Origin: VAZQ01 sp963816745
Lineage (GTDB): Bacteria; Pseudomonadota; Alphaproteobacteria; Rhizobiales; Xanthobacteraceae
DNA length: 64,000 nt
Direction: 5' to 3'
Assembly (NCBI GenBank): GCA_963816745.1
Contig: CAWFLQ010000001.1
Coordinates: 248,001-312,000 of the forward strand
The notes under the pieces are model-generated. The model did not search any database and was not told the DNA's origin. It was given only the letters and a program-made list of their open reading frames with translations. The number at the start of each line of letters is the position of its first letter. Within the stretch, counting starts at the first letter, position 1. A program made the translations under genes and the position numbers. Of the stretch, positions 41,268 through 51,524 are shown piece after piece.

Positions 41268-42143
41268 GTCGTCTTCTTTCCGAACAGGCCCTGCGGCCGC
41301 CACAGCAGCAGCAGGATGGTCAGGGCGAAGATGAACAGTGTGCCGCCCTTGGGCAGGTAGAGCTTGAGCGCGAAGTCGAGCACGCCGATCAGGAGCGAGG
41401 CGAAGAACACGCCGGTCACCTGGCCGAGCCCGCCGACCGCCACCACGATCAGAAAATAGACGAGGTATTTGAGCGCGTATTGCGGATCGAGGCCGAGGAA
41501 CTCGGCGCCGAGCCCGCCGCCGAGCGCGGCCATGCCGCTGCCGAAGGCGAAGGTGAGGGTGAACAGCCGGTCGACGTTGATGCCGATCGATTCCGCCATG
41601 CGCCGGTTGTCGACGGTGGCGCGGATCTGCGCGCCGATGCGGGTGCGCTCGAAGCCGAGCCAGAGCCCGACGCGCGATCGACGATGCCGACCACGATCAG
41701 GAAGATGCTGTAGGTGCGGTAGCTGATGAAGCCGAGATCGAGCTGTCCCTGCAGCGCCGCGCGGCAGCGTGAGCGGCTGATTCTCCGGGCCGATGATCAG
41801 CGTGATCGACGCGATGAAGACGAAGACCAGCCCGATGGTGAACAGGACCTGATCGAGCTCGGCCGCGCGGTAGAGCCGCCGGTAGAGCAGGCGCTCCAGC
41901 ACCGCGCTCACGGCGGCGGTGACCACGAAGCCGAGCGCCAGCGCCGGGACGAAGCCGACGTTCAGCGCGGTTCATCGCCAGCACGATCACGTAGCCGCCG
42001 AGCATGGCGAAGGCGCCATGGGCGAGGTTGACGAAGCCCATCAGGCCCATGGTGACGGAGAGCCCGACCGACACGATGAACAGCACCATGCCGGCGGACA
42101 GCCCGCCCAACAGGATGCTGACGACGTCAGTGCCGAAAATCAC
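41264..42143 (-). CDS. livH: Branched-chain-type ABC transporter permease LivH (frameshifted)
   Basis: A GTG start at 42143 opens MIFGTDVVSILLGGLSAGMV, then GLMGFVNLAHGAFAMLGGYV, a classical LivH N-terminus. Indels near 41970, 41760 and 41670 move the frame before AAELDQVLFTIGLVFVFIAS, GAQIRATVDNRRMAESIGIN, AALGGGLGAEFLGLDPQYAL and the end LWRPQGLFGKKTT. It is separated from livK by 241 bp that contain a dispersed palindromic element, which may lower expression of livHMGF relative to livK. Confidence 0.86.
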
Positions 42144-42175
42144 GCGAAGTCTCTCGACGAGTCATGGGAGCAGTA

Positions 42176-42324
42176 CGGGTGGGCAAAGGCGCGGCCAAAT
42201 GTCCGGTTCTCACGGCAACAACGCAGCAGCGCCGTGCCCACGCGTCACGATATACGCGTGGGCACGGCGCGGGCCAATTTTGTCCGCGTATCAACACCGA
42301 ACAGCGCGCCTTTGCCCACCCTAC
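42176..42324. repeat. Dispersed palindromic (MITE-like) element, copy 2
   Basis: Ends are GGGTGGGCAAAGGCGCG and, inverted, GCGCCTTTGCCCACCC. The centre is a perfect 17-bp stem, GCGCCGTGCCCACGCGT against ACGCGTGGGCACGGCGC. It sits between livK and livH. Confidence 0.87.
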
Positions 42325-42384
42325 GCGCGATCATGGCCGGGACGAACCCGGCCATGCCGTTTCGCCGACGAACACGCGCGCCGA

Positions 42385-43603
42385 TCAATTCTTCGGCGCG
42401 CACGGGCCGACCTTGAGCTCCTTGCAGGTGTCCTTCACGTTGTCGATCTGGCCGATCACCTTCTGATGCAGCTTGTCGTCGCTGCCCATCACCACTTCGG
42501 ACAGGTACTCGTTCATGACGATGTCGCGGGTCGCCGGGATCGATCATGATCGGGCCCTGCGGGCTGTTGAACTTCCAGCCCTTGAGCGAGGCCACCGCCT
42601 CCTCGCCGCCCATCTTGCCTTTGGTCGCCTGCACCGCGTGCGCGATCGCGGCCATGCCGTTGTAGCCGCCGACCGCCATGAAGTCGGGCGTCGAATCGGC
42701 GCCGTAGTCCTTCTTCCAGGCGGCGACGAATTTCTTGTTCTCGGGATTGTCGAGATCGGCGTTGTAGTGGTGCATGGTGATGAGGCCGACCGCGGCCGCG
42801 CCCATGGCCTGCAGCTTGGTGTCCTGGGTGATGTCGCCGGGGCCGATCAGCTTGATGCCGGCCGCGCGCATGCCGAGCGCGCCGTAGGTCTTGACCACCG
42901 CGGCGGCATGATCGCCGGCCGGGACGAAGACGAAGAACACGTCCGGCTTCTGGTCCTTGGCGCGCTGGAAGAACGGCGTGAAGTCGGGCACGGCGCCGGC
43001 GCCGCCCATCGGGATGGCGTCGAGGATCTTGCCGCCGTTGGCCTCGAACCCGCGCTTGAACGCGTCGAGGCTGTCCTTGCCGGGCGGGAAGTCGGAATAG
43101 CCGACCACCGCGGTCTTCACCTTCATGATCTTGGCGGCGGCCTCGCCCATGGCGTAGCCGGCATGCCACATGCTGAAGGAGGTGCGCACATATTCCGGCG
43201 CCAGGTTGGTGATGAAGGCCGTGCCCGCGTTCATGATCACGGCGAGCTTCTTGCCGGCGGCGACGATCGGCGCCGAGGCGATGGCGTTGGGGGAGTAGAC
43301 CCAGCCGCCGAGCGCGTCGACCTTGTCCTGGGTGAGCAGCTCCTGCACCGCGATCTTGGCGTCGGCGCCGCCCGGATTCTTGACGTCGCGCTTGATCAGC
43401 TTGAGCGTGTAGGGCTTGACCGCGTCGGGATTGAGCTTGAGATAAAGCTCCATGCCGCGGTCGATCTGCTGGGCGAACTCGGCGCCGATGCCGGTATACG
43501 GCAGGTTGATGCCGACCTTCACCTCCTGCGCCTGGACGAAGCCGGTCGCTCCCAGAAACAGGAGCGACATCAAAGTCGCCTTGCCCGCGTTATGTCGTTT
43601 CAT
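42385..43603 (-). CDS. livK: Branched-chain-type ABC transporter substrate-binding protein LivK (one frameshift)
   Basis: The signal peptide MKRHNAGKATLMSLLFLGAT ends near VQAQ. The mature protein has the periplasmic-binding type I fold: EVKVGINLPYTGIGAEFAQQ, LTQDKVDALGGWVYSPNAIA, TAVVGYSDFPPGKDSLDAFK, PDFMAVGGYNGMAAIAHAVQ. One extra base near 42540 breaks the final 50 residues; the corrected end reads RDIVMNEYLSEVVMGSDDKL and finishes CKELKVGPCAPKN. It delivers the substrate to LivHMGF. It is transcribed away from the FAD oxidoreductase gene across a 243-bp shared control region. Confidence 0.9.
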
Positions 43604-43846
43604 GTGCTTTCCCTCTCGGATCGTTGCCGTATTTGCTTGTTTCGGTATTTACTTGCTTCCGGATCGACTTGCTACGTCGGCGCGCGAGATCGACGCCTGA
43701 CGTCCGGATGCCTGTTTTTGGCCAGAATACACAGTTGGAACAAGGGCAAAAAGCTCAAAAAGTGCGTCGGGCCTGCCCCGGCGGCGGGCATCATATAGGC
43801 TGCGCCCTTAGGTCGCGGATCGGCAACGGGGATCGGAGGAGGCGGG
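43604..43846. promoter_or_regulatory. Divergent control region between livK and the oxidoreductase gene
   Basis: 243 bp holding both promoters. The stretch contains a TTGC/TACTTGCTT-rich part near 43625-43680. No operator was identified. The divergent layout suggests co-regulation of uptake and metabolism. Confidence 0.4.
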
Positions 43847-45484
43847 GTGCAGGCGCTCGATAGAAGCTTACGACGGCATCATCATCGGCGCCGGCCAGCA
43901 CGGCCTGGTGCTGGGCTCGCTATCTCGCCAAGGCGGGCCTGCAGATCCTGCTGGTGGAGCGCCGGCTGACCTATGGCGGCGGGCTTTCGACCCGCGAGGT
44001 CACCGCAGCCGGGCTTCTATCACAACCTGCATTCGATCAACCATTTCCACATCACCGAGACGCCCTGGTTCAAGGATCTCGGCCTCGACGGAGCGCGTGA
44101 CCTACATCACGCCGCGATACGAGTTCGGCCAGGCCCATCTCGATGGGACCGCGCTGGTGCTGGGCCGCGACCTCGAGGAGACGGTCGCCAACATCGCGCG
44201 CTTCTCGACGAAGGACGCGGCGACCTTCCGCGAGTGGAACCGCAAGGCCGAGGAGATCACGCGCGCGGATCCTCCTGCCGGAGCGCTACGCCGAGCCGCT
44301 GCCGAAAGCCGAGCGCGAGGCGCTGTTGTCGCGCACACGGCGCTCGGCCGCGACTTCCTCGACGTCGCCGCGCCGCCAGCCGCTCGACGTGGTCGACGAG
44401 CTGTTCGAGAACGAGCACGTCAAGCTGCTGTTCCTGTTCAAGGTGTCGCTGTTCGGCACCTGGCTGACCGACACGCTGTCGAAGACGAGCCCGATGGGCT
44501 CGGTGATCCGCGCCTTCGACCTGCAGAGCGGCTACCAGCTCTGCCGCGGCGGCTCGTTCAATCTCGCCCGCGGCCTGATGGAGACGTTCATCGCCGCCGG
44601 CGGCACCTATCTCGCCGCAGGCGCGCATCGATCGCATCGTGATCGAAGGCGGACGCGCGACCGGCATCGCGCTCGACGACGGCCGCACCGTGCGGGCGAG
44701 CGCAGTTCGTCGCCAGCACCATCGACGTGCACCAGACCTTCGAGAGCCTGATCGGCCGCGAGCAACTGCCGGAGCACCTGCGCTCGCAAGCTCGACGCGT
44801 TCCAATACACGGCCTGGACGCTGTTCGGGCTGCATCTGGCGCTGCACGAGAGCCCGCGCTTTGCCGCGGAGGCGTTCGATCCGAACATCAACCGCGCGCT
44901 GAAATGGAGCATCGGCGCGGAGACGATGGCGGACCTCTTCGCCGCGCACCGCGACGTGCAGGCGGGCCGCGTGCCGACGCTCGTGCAGTTCGGCTCGGGT
45001 CCGTTGAGCCTGCATCGATCCGACGCAGGCGCCGCCGGGCAAGCACACCACCTATGCCTGGCACGTGATGCCGCTCGATCCCGATACCGGCGGCAGGGAC
45101 TACGAGACCTTCAAGGACGAGTTCTCCGACCGGATCATGGAGACCTGGGCGCGCTATTGCCCGAACATGACGGCGAAGAACGTCATCGGCCGCCACGCCT
45201 ATACGGCGCGCGAATACGTCGCGGAGCTTCCCAATATGCGCAACGGCGACATCTTCATGGGCGCGTTCAACGCCGAGCAGGTGATGTACAACCACTTCGG
45301 CTATCGAACGCCGATCCCGAATCTCTACTACGCGGGCTCGGCCGCGCATCCCGGCGGCGCGATCTCGGGCGGGCCGGGCTACATCGTCGCGCGGCATCAT
45401 CGCGCGCGATCTCGGGCTCGAAGCTCTGGTGGCAGCCCTGCGGACGCGCGCGCGGCGCTCGAGGCATTGCCGCAGGCGGCGTGA
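43847..45484 (+). CDS. FAD-dependent oxidoreductase, phytoene-dehydrogenase-like (many frameshifts)
   Basis: GGAGGAGG precedes a GTG start at 43847. Reading through about ten single-base insertions gives one protein of roughly 540 aa: YDGIIIGAGQHGLVLGSYLA (FAD-binding GxGxxG), GGGLSTREV, YHNLHSINHFHI, RVTYITPRYEFGQAHLDGTA, then GSVIRAFDLQSGYQLCRGGS, GTWLTDTLSKTSPMG, and the C-terminal FAD segment NLYYAGSAAHPGGAISGGPG. The family (COG1233) includes desaturases and oxidases of carotenoid-like and other hydrophobic or cyclic substrates. It heads a cluster with an SDR and an FAD monooxygenase. The density of indels is extreme, and all conserved motifs survive in some frame. Confidence 0.78.
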
Positions 45485-45491
45485 GGCACCC

Positions 45492-46280
45492 ATGAACAGT
45501 CTGCATTCAACCGATCTGCGCAAGGCCGTCGAACCGTCGCTGCAAGGGCGGGTCGCGATCGTCACCGGGGCCGGGCAGGGGCTCGGCCGCGTCTTCGCCA
45601 AGGCGTTCGCCATGGCGGGCGCCATCCCGGTGATCGCCGAGCGCAACCACGACAAGGGCAGGGCGGTGGCCGCCGAGATCGGCAACGAGGCCTTCGCCAT
45701 CCACACCGACGTGGCCGATCCGGCCTCGATCGACAGCATGGTCGCGGAGGTCGATCGGCGGTTCGGCCGCATCGACATTCTGGTCAACAATGCCGGCATC
45801 TTCTCGACGCTGGAGATGCGTCCGTTCGAGCAGATTCCGCTCGACGAGTGGGAGCATGTGCTGCGGGTGAACGTGACCGGGCCGTTCCTGTGCTCGCGCG
45901 CGGTGCTGCCGGCGATGCGCCGCGCCAGGTGGGGCCGGATCATCAACATGGCATCCGGCGCCGTCACGCTCGGCCGGCCGAACTACCTGCACTACATCAC
46001 CTCGAAGGCGGCGCTCGAGGGCATGACGCGGTCGATGGCGCGCGAGCTCGGCGCCGACGGCATCACCGTCAACTCCATCCTGCCCGGCGCGACCTTCACC
46101 GAGATCGAGCGCAAGACCGTCAGTCCGGAGCAGAAGCAGCGTATCGTCGCCCAGCAGTGCATCCCGCGCCCGGAGGTGCCGGAGGACCTGGTCGGCACCG
46201 TCCTGTTCCTGGCCTCGGAGGCTTCGGCGTTCGTCACCGGCCAGGGCCTGACCGTGGACGGCGGCTGCACCCACCCCTGA
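45492..46280 (+). CDS. SDR-family oxidoreductase
   Basis: An intact 262-aa short-chain dehydrogenase. The cofactor motif TGAGQGLG is at residues 25-32, NNAG at 99-102, and the catalytic set is Ser155 (MASGA), Tyr168 and Lys172 (YITSK). The C-terminal ASAFVTGQGLTVDGG is also typical. AERNHD after the second strand lacks a clear Arg pair, so NAD is more likely than NADP (inference). The ATG at 45492 lies 7 bp after the oxidoreductase stop. It would oxidise a hydroxyl or reduce a ketone in the same pathway as its neighbours. Confidence 0.93.
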   Translation: MNSLHSTDLRKAVEPSLQGRVAIVTGAGQGLGRVFAKAFAMAGAIPVIAERNHDKGRAVAAEIGNEAFAIHTDVADPASIDSMVAEVDRRFGRIDILVNNAGIFSTLEMRPFEQIPLDEWEHVLRVNVTGPFLCSRAVLPAMRRARWGRIINMASGAVTLGRPNYLHYITSKAALEGMTRSMARELGADGITVNSILPGATFTEIERKTVSPEQKQRIVAQQCIPRPEVPEDLVGTVLFLASEASAFVTGQGLTVDGGCTHP

Positions 46281-46381
46281 GGCCCCCAACGGGTGCGCAA
46301 GGCATCAACCAAACCCGTCGGAAGCCGTTGCGCGGCCCATATTCCCGGTCATTATAGCTCGATGGAACAGGGCGTTACGTC

Positions 46382-47651
46382 ATGAAGGCCATCATCGTCG
46401 GCGGCGGTATCGGCGGCCTCACCACCGCGCTCATGCTGCATGCCCGCGGCATCGACTGCGAGGTCTACGAGCAGTCCGACGGCATCCGCGAGCTCGGCGT
46501 CGGCATCAACACGCTGCCGCATGCGATCAAGGAGCTGGCCGGGCTCGGCCTGCTCGAGCGGCTCGACGCGGTCGCGATCAGGACCCACGAGCTGATCTAT
46601 GCCAACCGCTTCGGCCAGGAGGTCTGGCGCGAGCCGCGCGGCACCGACGCCGGCTACGACGTGCCGCAATTCTCCATCCATCGCGGCCGCTTGCAGGGCG
46701 TCATCTATCACGCGGTGCGGGCGCGGCTCGGCGAAGGCCGCATCCACACCGGCCACCGGCTCGGCAGCTTTCGCCAGGACGAGACCGGCGTGACCGCCTA
46801 TTTCTTCGACCGCCACGGCGTCGCATCGCCACACCGCCCATGGCGACGTGCTGATCGGCGCCGACGGCATCAATTCCTTCGTGCGCGACGCGCTCTATCC
46901 CGAACGAGGGGCCGGCGCGCTGGAACGGCATCATGCTGTGGCGCGGCGCGCTCGACTGGCCGGCGTTTCTCGACGGACGCTCGATGATCGTGGCGGGCGG
47001 CCTGGCGGCGAAGCTCGTCGTCTATCCGATCGCGGAGGGCGCGCGCGAGAACCGCCGCCTGACCAACTGGGCGGTGGCGGCCAAGGTCGGCGCCGACGCG
47101 ACCGTGCCGCCGCGCAAGGAGGACTGGTCGCGACCGGGACGGTTCGACGAGCTGATGCCGCATCTGCAGCGCTTCGAGATCCCGCACGTCGATGCTCAGG
47201 CGCTGATCGTGGAGACGCCGGAGTTCTGGGAATATCCGATGTGCGACCGCGATCCGCTGCCGCGCTGGTCGCACGGGCGCGTGACACTTCTCGGCGACGC
47301 CGCGCATCCGATGTATCCGGTCGGCTCGAACGGCGCCTCGCAGGCGATCCTCGACGCGCGCTGTCTCGCCGACCGGCTGGTGACGGCGGAGCACCCCCCG
47401 CATGCGCTGTGGGAGTACGAGCAGGAGCGGCTGCCGGTCACGGCGCAGATCGTGCGCATGAACCGCAAGGGCGGGCCGGAAGGCGTCATCGACGCGGTCG
47501 AGGCGCTGGCGCCCGACGGGTTCAAGAATATCGACGACGTGCTCTCCTACGAGGAGCGCAAGGCGATCGTGCGCGGCTACGCCTCGACGGCGGGCTACGC
47601 CCGCGAGCAGGTCAACCGGGCGGTGGAAGGCGGCGTATCTCGCCCGCATGA
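46382..47651 (+). CDS. FAD-dependent monooxygenase, salicylate-hydroxylase type (frameshifted)
   Basis: The N-terminal dinucleotide fold is IIVGGGIGGLTTALMLHARG. DVLIGADGINSFVRDALYP and VTLLGDAAHPMYPVGSNGAS are the DG and GD motifs of group A flavoprotein monooxygenases, which hydroxylate aromatic or related rings with NAD(P)H and O2. Extra bases near 46825 and 46905 split the frame between RHGVASH and ARWNGIMLWRG. The end near 47651 is uncertain because a third indel seems to lie after EQVNRAVE. It lies 101 bp after the SDR gene on the same strand. Confidence 0.82.
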
Positions 47652-47690
47652 GGTGCGCGCGCTCGGCGCCTCGAGGGCGCGGCCGTATCG

Positions 47691-48143
47691 CTACGCCGGG
47701 GGCGGCGGCAGGAACGAGACCTCGTGCCGGGCGGCCAGCGCCACTACCTCGTCGGGCTTCTGCTCCTTCATGCTGTGGATCGCCCAGAACAGGTCGTAGA
47801 GCTTGCGGGTCGGCGTCACCCAGAACAGGCACTTGATCGGCTGGTCCGACTTGTTGAAGAGGCCGTGCGGGAATGCCCATGGGCAGCTCGGACAGTCGCC
47901 GGCATTGGCGACGAATTCGCGGCCGTCGAGCACGGCGTCCATGCGGCCCTCGAACATGTAGATGAACTCGTCCTGGGTCGGATGGATGTGCGGCGGCACG
48001 AAGGTGCCGGGCGGGAACGTGGCGTGCCAGGAGAACGAGGTCTCGCACACGTGCTTGGGCACGTAGGTCTGCCCGAGAATGTTCCAGACGATGCCGTCGA
48101 TGCCGGTGCCGGCCTTGGTGACGCCTATGGTGAGCGGTTGCAT
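47691..48143 (-). CDS. Cupin-domain protein (150 aa)
   Basis: AAGGAG lies 5 bases before the ATG. The product begins MQPLTIGVTKAGTGIDGIVW and has a single cupin with TFPPGTFVPPHIHPTQDEFI (metal ligands His-x-His and Glu), YMFEGRMDAVLDGREF and PHGLFNKSDQPIKCLFWVTP. The stretch ANAGDCPSCPWAFPHG may hide two compensating indels, since a neighbouring frame reads ELPMGIP. Such proteins bind or oxidise small carboxylic compounds. It is convergent with the monooxygenase gene. Confidence 0.82.
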   Translation of the reverse strand: MQPLTIGVTKAGTGIDGIVWNILGQTYVPKHVCETSFSWHATFPPGTFVPPHIHPTQDEFIYMFEGRMDAVLDGREFVANAGDCPSCPWAFPHGLFNKSDQPIKCLFWVTPTRKLYDLFWAIHSMKEQKPDEVVALAARHEVSFLPPPPA

Positions 48144-48240
48144 GCGCACTCCTTCGCTATGCGGCCAATTCGATGACGCCTCGGCGCCGATCATAACAAT
48201 TCCGTCGCGCCGGGGCTTCCCCTTCTCGCAACAGCGTAAA

Positions 48241-48320
48241 TACCCGCCTTCGCTGAAGCTTCGGCGGGCAGGCTCGCGCCGAGGCAGGTACCCGTCGTAG
48301 CCCGCAGGGCGAAGACGGGT
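48241..48320. repeat. Short palindromic repeats in an intergenic region
   Basis: Two neighbouring imperfect hairpins: CCCGCC...GGCGGG (48243-48268, enclosing a TTCGCTGAAGCTTC core) and CCCGTC...GACGGG (48291-48319). They resemble short REP-like units scattered in rhizobial genomes (recollection). Confidence 0.5.
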
Positions 48321-48333
48321 CTCTCGGGGCCTG

Positions 48334-50157
48334 CTACCCGCCGGCGAGTTCTTCCCGCAGCATTTCGAGCTCCAGCCAGCGCTCCTCCGCCGCCGCCAAT
48401 TCCGCGTGCGCGGTGGCGAGCGCGGCGGAGGTGGCATCGAACGATTTGCGGTCGCGCGCATAGAGGCCGGGATCGGCGAGACGGGCGTCAGTGCTTGCGG
48501 ATATCGGCCTGCAGGGCGGCGATCGTCGCGGGCAGAGTCTCGAGCGCGTGCTTCTCGTGGAAGCTCAGCCGGCGCTTGGCCGGCTTCGGCTCGCTCGGCG
48601 CCGCTTTCGGCTTCCTTCGATTCTTTCTGTGCCGCCGGCTTGACCGGCTCGCGCGCGAGATCGGCGCCGCGCTGCGCCAGCATGTCGGAATAGCCGCCGG
48701 CATATTCCACCCAGCGGCCCGTCGCCCTCGGGCACGATCACCGCGTTGACCACGCGGTCGAGGAAGTCGCGGTCGTGGCTGATGAGCAGGACGGTGCCGG
48801 CATAGTCGCCGAGCATCTCCTCCAGCACGTCGAGGGTTTCGAGATCGAGGTCGTTGGTCGGCTCGTCGAGCACCAGCACGTTCGACGGCTTGGCCAGCGC
48901 GCGCGCCAGCATCAGGCGGCCGCGCTCGCCGCCGGAGAGCACGCCGAGCGGCGTGCGCGCCTGCTCCGGCGCGAACAGGAAATCCTTCATGTAGCCGACC
49001 ACGTGCTTGCGCCTGGCCGCCGACCATGACGGTGTCGCCGCGCCCGCCGGTCAGCGCCGCGGCCACGGTCGCGTTCGGATCGAGGCTCTCGCGGTGCTGG
49101 TCGAGCGTGGCCATGGCGAGATTGGCGCCGAGCCGCACGCTGCCGGCGTCGGGCGCGAGCGCGCCGGTCAGGAGATTGATCAGCGTGGTCTTGCCGCTGC
49201 CGTTCGGGCCGACGATGCCGATGCGGTCGCCGCGCTGGATGCGGGTGGAGAAATCGTCGACGATCGGCCGGCCGTCGTAGGATTTGCCGATGCGATCGGC
49301 CTCGATCACCAGCGTGCCGGAGCGGTCCGCCGCCGACGCGGCGAGGCTCGCCTTGCCCGCGGCGGCGCGAAAGTCGCGGCGCGCCTGCCGCAGCGCGTGC
49401 AGCGCGCCGAGCCGGCGGACATTGCGCTTGCGCCGCGCGGTGACGCCGTAGCGCAGCCAGTGCTCCTCGGCGACGATCTTGCGGTCGAGCTTGTGCTGGT
49501 CGCGCTCTTCCTCGGCCAGCACCTCGTCGCGCCAGGCCTCGAAGGCGGCAAAGCCGCGCTCGATGCGGCGCGTCTGCCCGCGGTCGAGCCAGATCGTGGC
49601 GCGCGACAGGTTGGCGAGAAACCGCCGGTCGTGGCTGATCATGACCAGCGCGGCGCGCCGCCCGGTCGAGCTCGCGCTCGAGCCATTCGATGGTGGTGAG
49701 ATCGAGATGGTTGGTGGGCTCGTCGAGCAGCAGGATGTCGGGCGCGGGCGCGAGCACGCGCGCCAGCGCCGCGCGCCGCGCCTCGCCGCCGGAAAGGTGG
49801 GCGGGGTCCTCGCTCGCCGTCGAGCCCCAGCTGCTCCAGCAGATAGCGCGCCGGGTGGCGGATCGTCGCCGGGGCCGAGGCCGGCCTCCACATAGGCGAG
49901 CGTCGTTGCCGCAGCCGGCGAAATCCGGCTCCTGCGGCAGGTAGCGCACGGTGGCGCCCGGCTGCAGGAAGCGGGTGCCGCGATCGGGCTCGACCAGCCC
50001 GGCCGCGATCTTGAGCAAGGTCGACTTGCCCGAGCCGTTGCGGCCGACCAGGCAGACGCGCTCGCCCTCCGAGACCGAGAGTTCGACGCCCGCCGAGCAG
50101 CGGCGTGCCGCCGAACGTGAGCGCGATGTCCTTGAGCTGGACGAGGGGAGGGGCCAC
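48334..50157 (-). CDS. ABC-F family ATPase, Uup-like (frameshifted)
   Basis: Two ABC domains are present. Domain 1 reads VQLKDIALTFGGTPLLGG, VGRNGSGKSTLLKIAAGLVE (Walker A), LSGGEARRAALARVLA and ILLLDEPTNHLDL. Domain 2 has GIVGPNGSGKTTLINLLTGA, LSGGERGRLMLARALAKPSN, VLVLDEPTNDLDLETLDVLE and LLISHDRDFLDRVV. A C-terminal charged coiled-coil tail (KAAPSEPKPAKRRLSFHEKH, ERWLELEMLREELAG) fits Uup. ABC-F proteins act on ribosomes, and Uup also affects transposon excision. At least four indels (near 50097, 49900, 49660, 49010, 48720) split it. The start is a GTG at 50157, 7 bp after the YaiI-family gene. Confidence 0.86.
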
Positions 50158-50163
50158 CTTGTC

Positions 50164-50622
50164 CTACCCTTGCGATCGCGCGCGCTGCACGCGCCGGATC
50201 GTCTCGTCGAGCGCGGAGAGAAAGGCGGAGCGGTCGCGCGGCGAGAACGGCGGCGGCCCGCGCGTGGTCTCGCCCGCGGAGCGAAGATCATGCATCAGGT
50301 TGCGGACCGCGAGCGTCATGCCGATCGACTGCTCGCTGAACGGCCGCCCGTTCGGGGCGATCGCCTCGGCGCCCGCCTTCACGCAGCGGCTCGCCAGCGG
50401 AACGTCGGCGGTGATCACGATGTCGCCCGGCGCGACGCGCCCGGCGATCCAGTCGTCGGCGGCGTCGAGGCCGGCGCCGGCCGCCACCCGCTCGATCGTC
50501 GGGTCCTGCGGCACGCGGATGAAGCCGGCCGCCACGACCGTGACCGGCAGCCGGTGGCGGGCGGCGACACGATAGACCTCGTCCTTCACCGGGCAGGCAT
50601 CGGCATCGATGAAAATGCGCAT
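50164..50622 (-). CDS. YaiI/YqxD family protein (DUF188)
   Basis: An intact 152-aa protein starting MRIFIDADACPVKDEVYRVA. The Asp-rich opening and ITADVPLASRCVKAGAEAIA, PNGRPFSEQSIGMTLAVRNL are diagnostic of this family, whose fold resembles PIN/NYN nucleases. No biochemical role is established. It is probably co-transcribed with the ABC-F gene. Confidence 0.93.
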   Translation of the reverse strand: MRIFIDADACPVKDEVYRVAARHRLPVTVVAAGFIRVPQDPTIERVAAGAGLDAADDWIAGRVAPGDIVITADVPLASRCVKAGAEAIAPNGRPFSEQSIGMTLAVRNLMHDLRSAGETTRGPPPFSPRDRSAFLSALDETIRRVQRARSQG

Positions 50623-50697
50623 CTGTTTCCAATAGACGCAGTAGCAATTGAGGATAGCTGGTGCTCGTGATGTCAGCGGCGCAGGTGTTACCAGGGC

Positions 50698-51113
50698 ATG
50701 TCGCCCAAGTCGACCGGAATGACGCAGCCCGACACGATGTTCGAACGTTACGGCGGGCTGCCGTTCGTCACGCGTTTCGTGCTCCGCTTCTACGACCGCG
50801 TGCTCGCGTCGAGCGCCGCGCTCCGTTCTTCGCCGATACCGACGTGCAACGGCTCGTCGACCGCCAGGCGAAATTCATCTCGTCGGTCATGGGCGGCCCG
50901 TCGAGCTATTCCAACGCGACGTTGCGTGAAGCCCACGCCCATCTGCCGATCGACGATCGTCCCTACGACGAGAGGTCGCGAACCGTCCACTGGATCGCGA
51001 CCATCTCTGCCGGATGTTCTCGGACCTGGCCCGACGATCCGCGCGCGCGTTGCGATGGAGCCGTCGAAGATCAGGCAGATCGTGAACGTCGACGGAGAAG
51101 ATGCGCTAGATAG
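50698..51113 (+). CDS. Group I-type truncated haemoglobin (frameshifted)
   Basis: The front reads MFERYGGLPFVTRFVLRFYD, RVLAS. An indel near 50815 shifts to APFFADTDVQRLVDRQAKFI, SSVMGGPS, and LREAHAHLPIDDRPYDE carries the proximal His. The end is disturbed again near 51020, where the neighbouring frame gives IRARVAMEPSKIRQIVNVDG, which resembles the last helix. The protein would bind O2 or NO through haem. The exact stop is uncertain. Confidence 0.72.
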
Positions 51114-51524
51114 GCCAGCAGCGCGCGGGGCTTGCGCGATGGCGGCAGGGCAACGTGCTCGCCATTGTGCAGCGCGGCGATCTCGCCCCGCACGGATTTC
51201 CGGCGCTCCATCCGCCTTGGCCGGGCGCCCTGCAGCTCTAGTTCATCATCGGGCTCGGCCAGGGAGCATGGATTCGCGCCGGCGTGCACGTTTGCCAACG
51301 GTTCCGTGCGTCGCTTGCATTGGCGCACAAGCGAGGAAGCTGTTGTAATATATACGATTTGTCAACTTTAACTGCGCCATGGGAGATTCAACCGCAGGAG
51401 TCGAGTTCGATGACGCTATAGGGACAATCGTAGCTGCCGGAGTGGCGCAGTTCACTCAAGTCGGCCAATGGGTCCGATATAGGTTCCGGCCGAAGTATAC
51501 TGTGCGCCACGGAATGGGTCAGCT
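51114..51524. other. Intergenic region before the cyclase gene
   Basis: About 410 bp. A short AT-rich part around 51335-51375 may hold the cyclase promoter. No gene with family resemblance was found. Confidence 0.3.

Noticed and set aside
39498..41303. A natural LivM-LivG fusion protein of 601 aa
   Set aside because: Both partners lose conserved parts in the fused frame, and neighbouring frames hold the missing LivM half and LivG Walker A. The join is due to indels.
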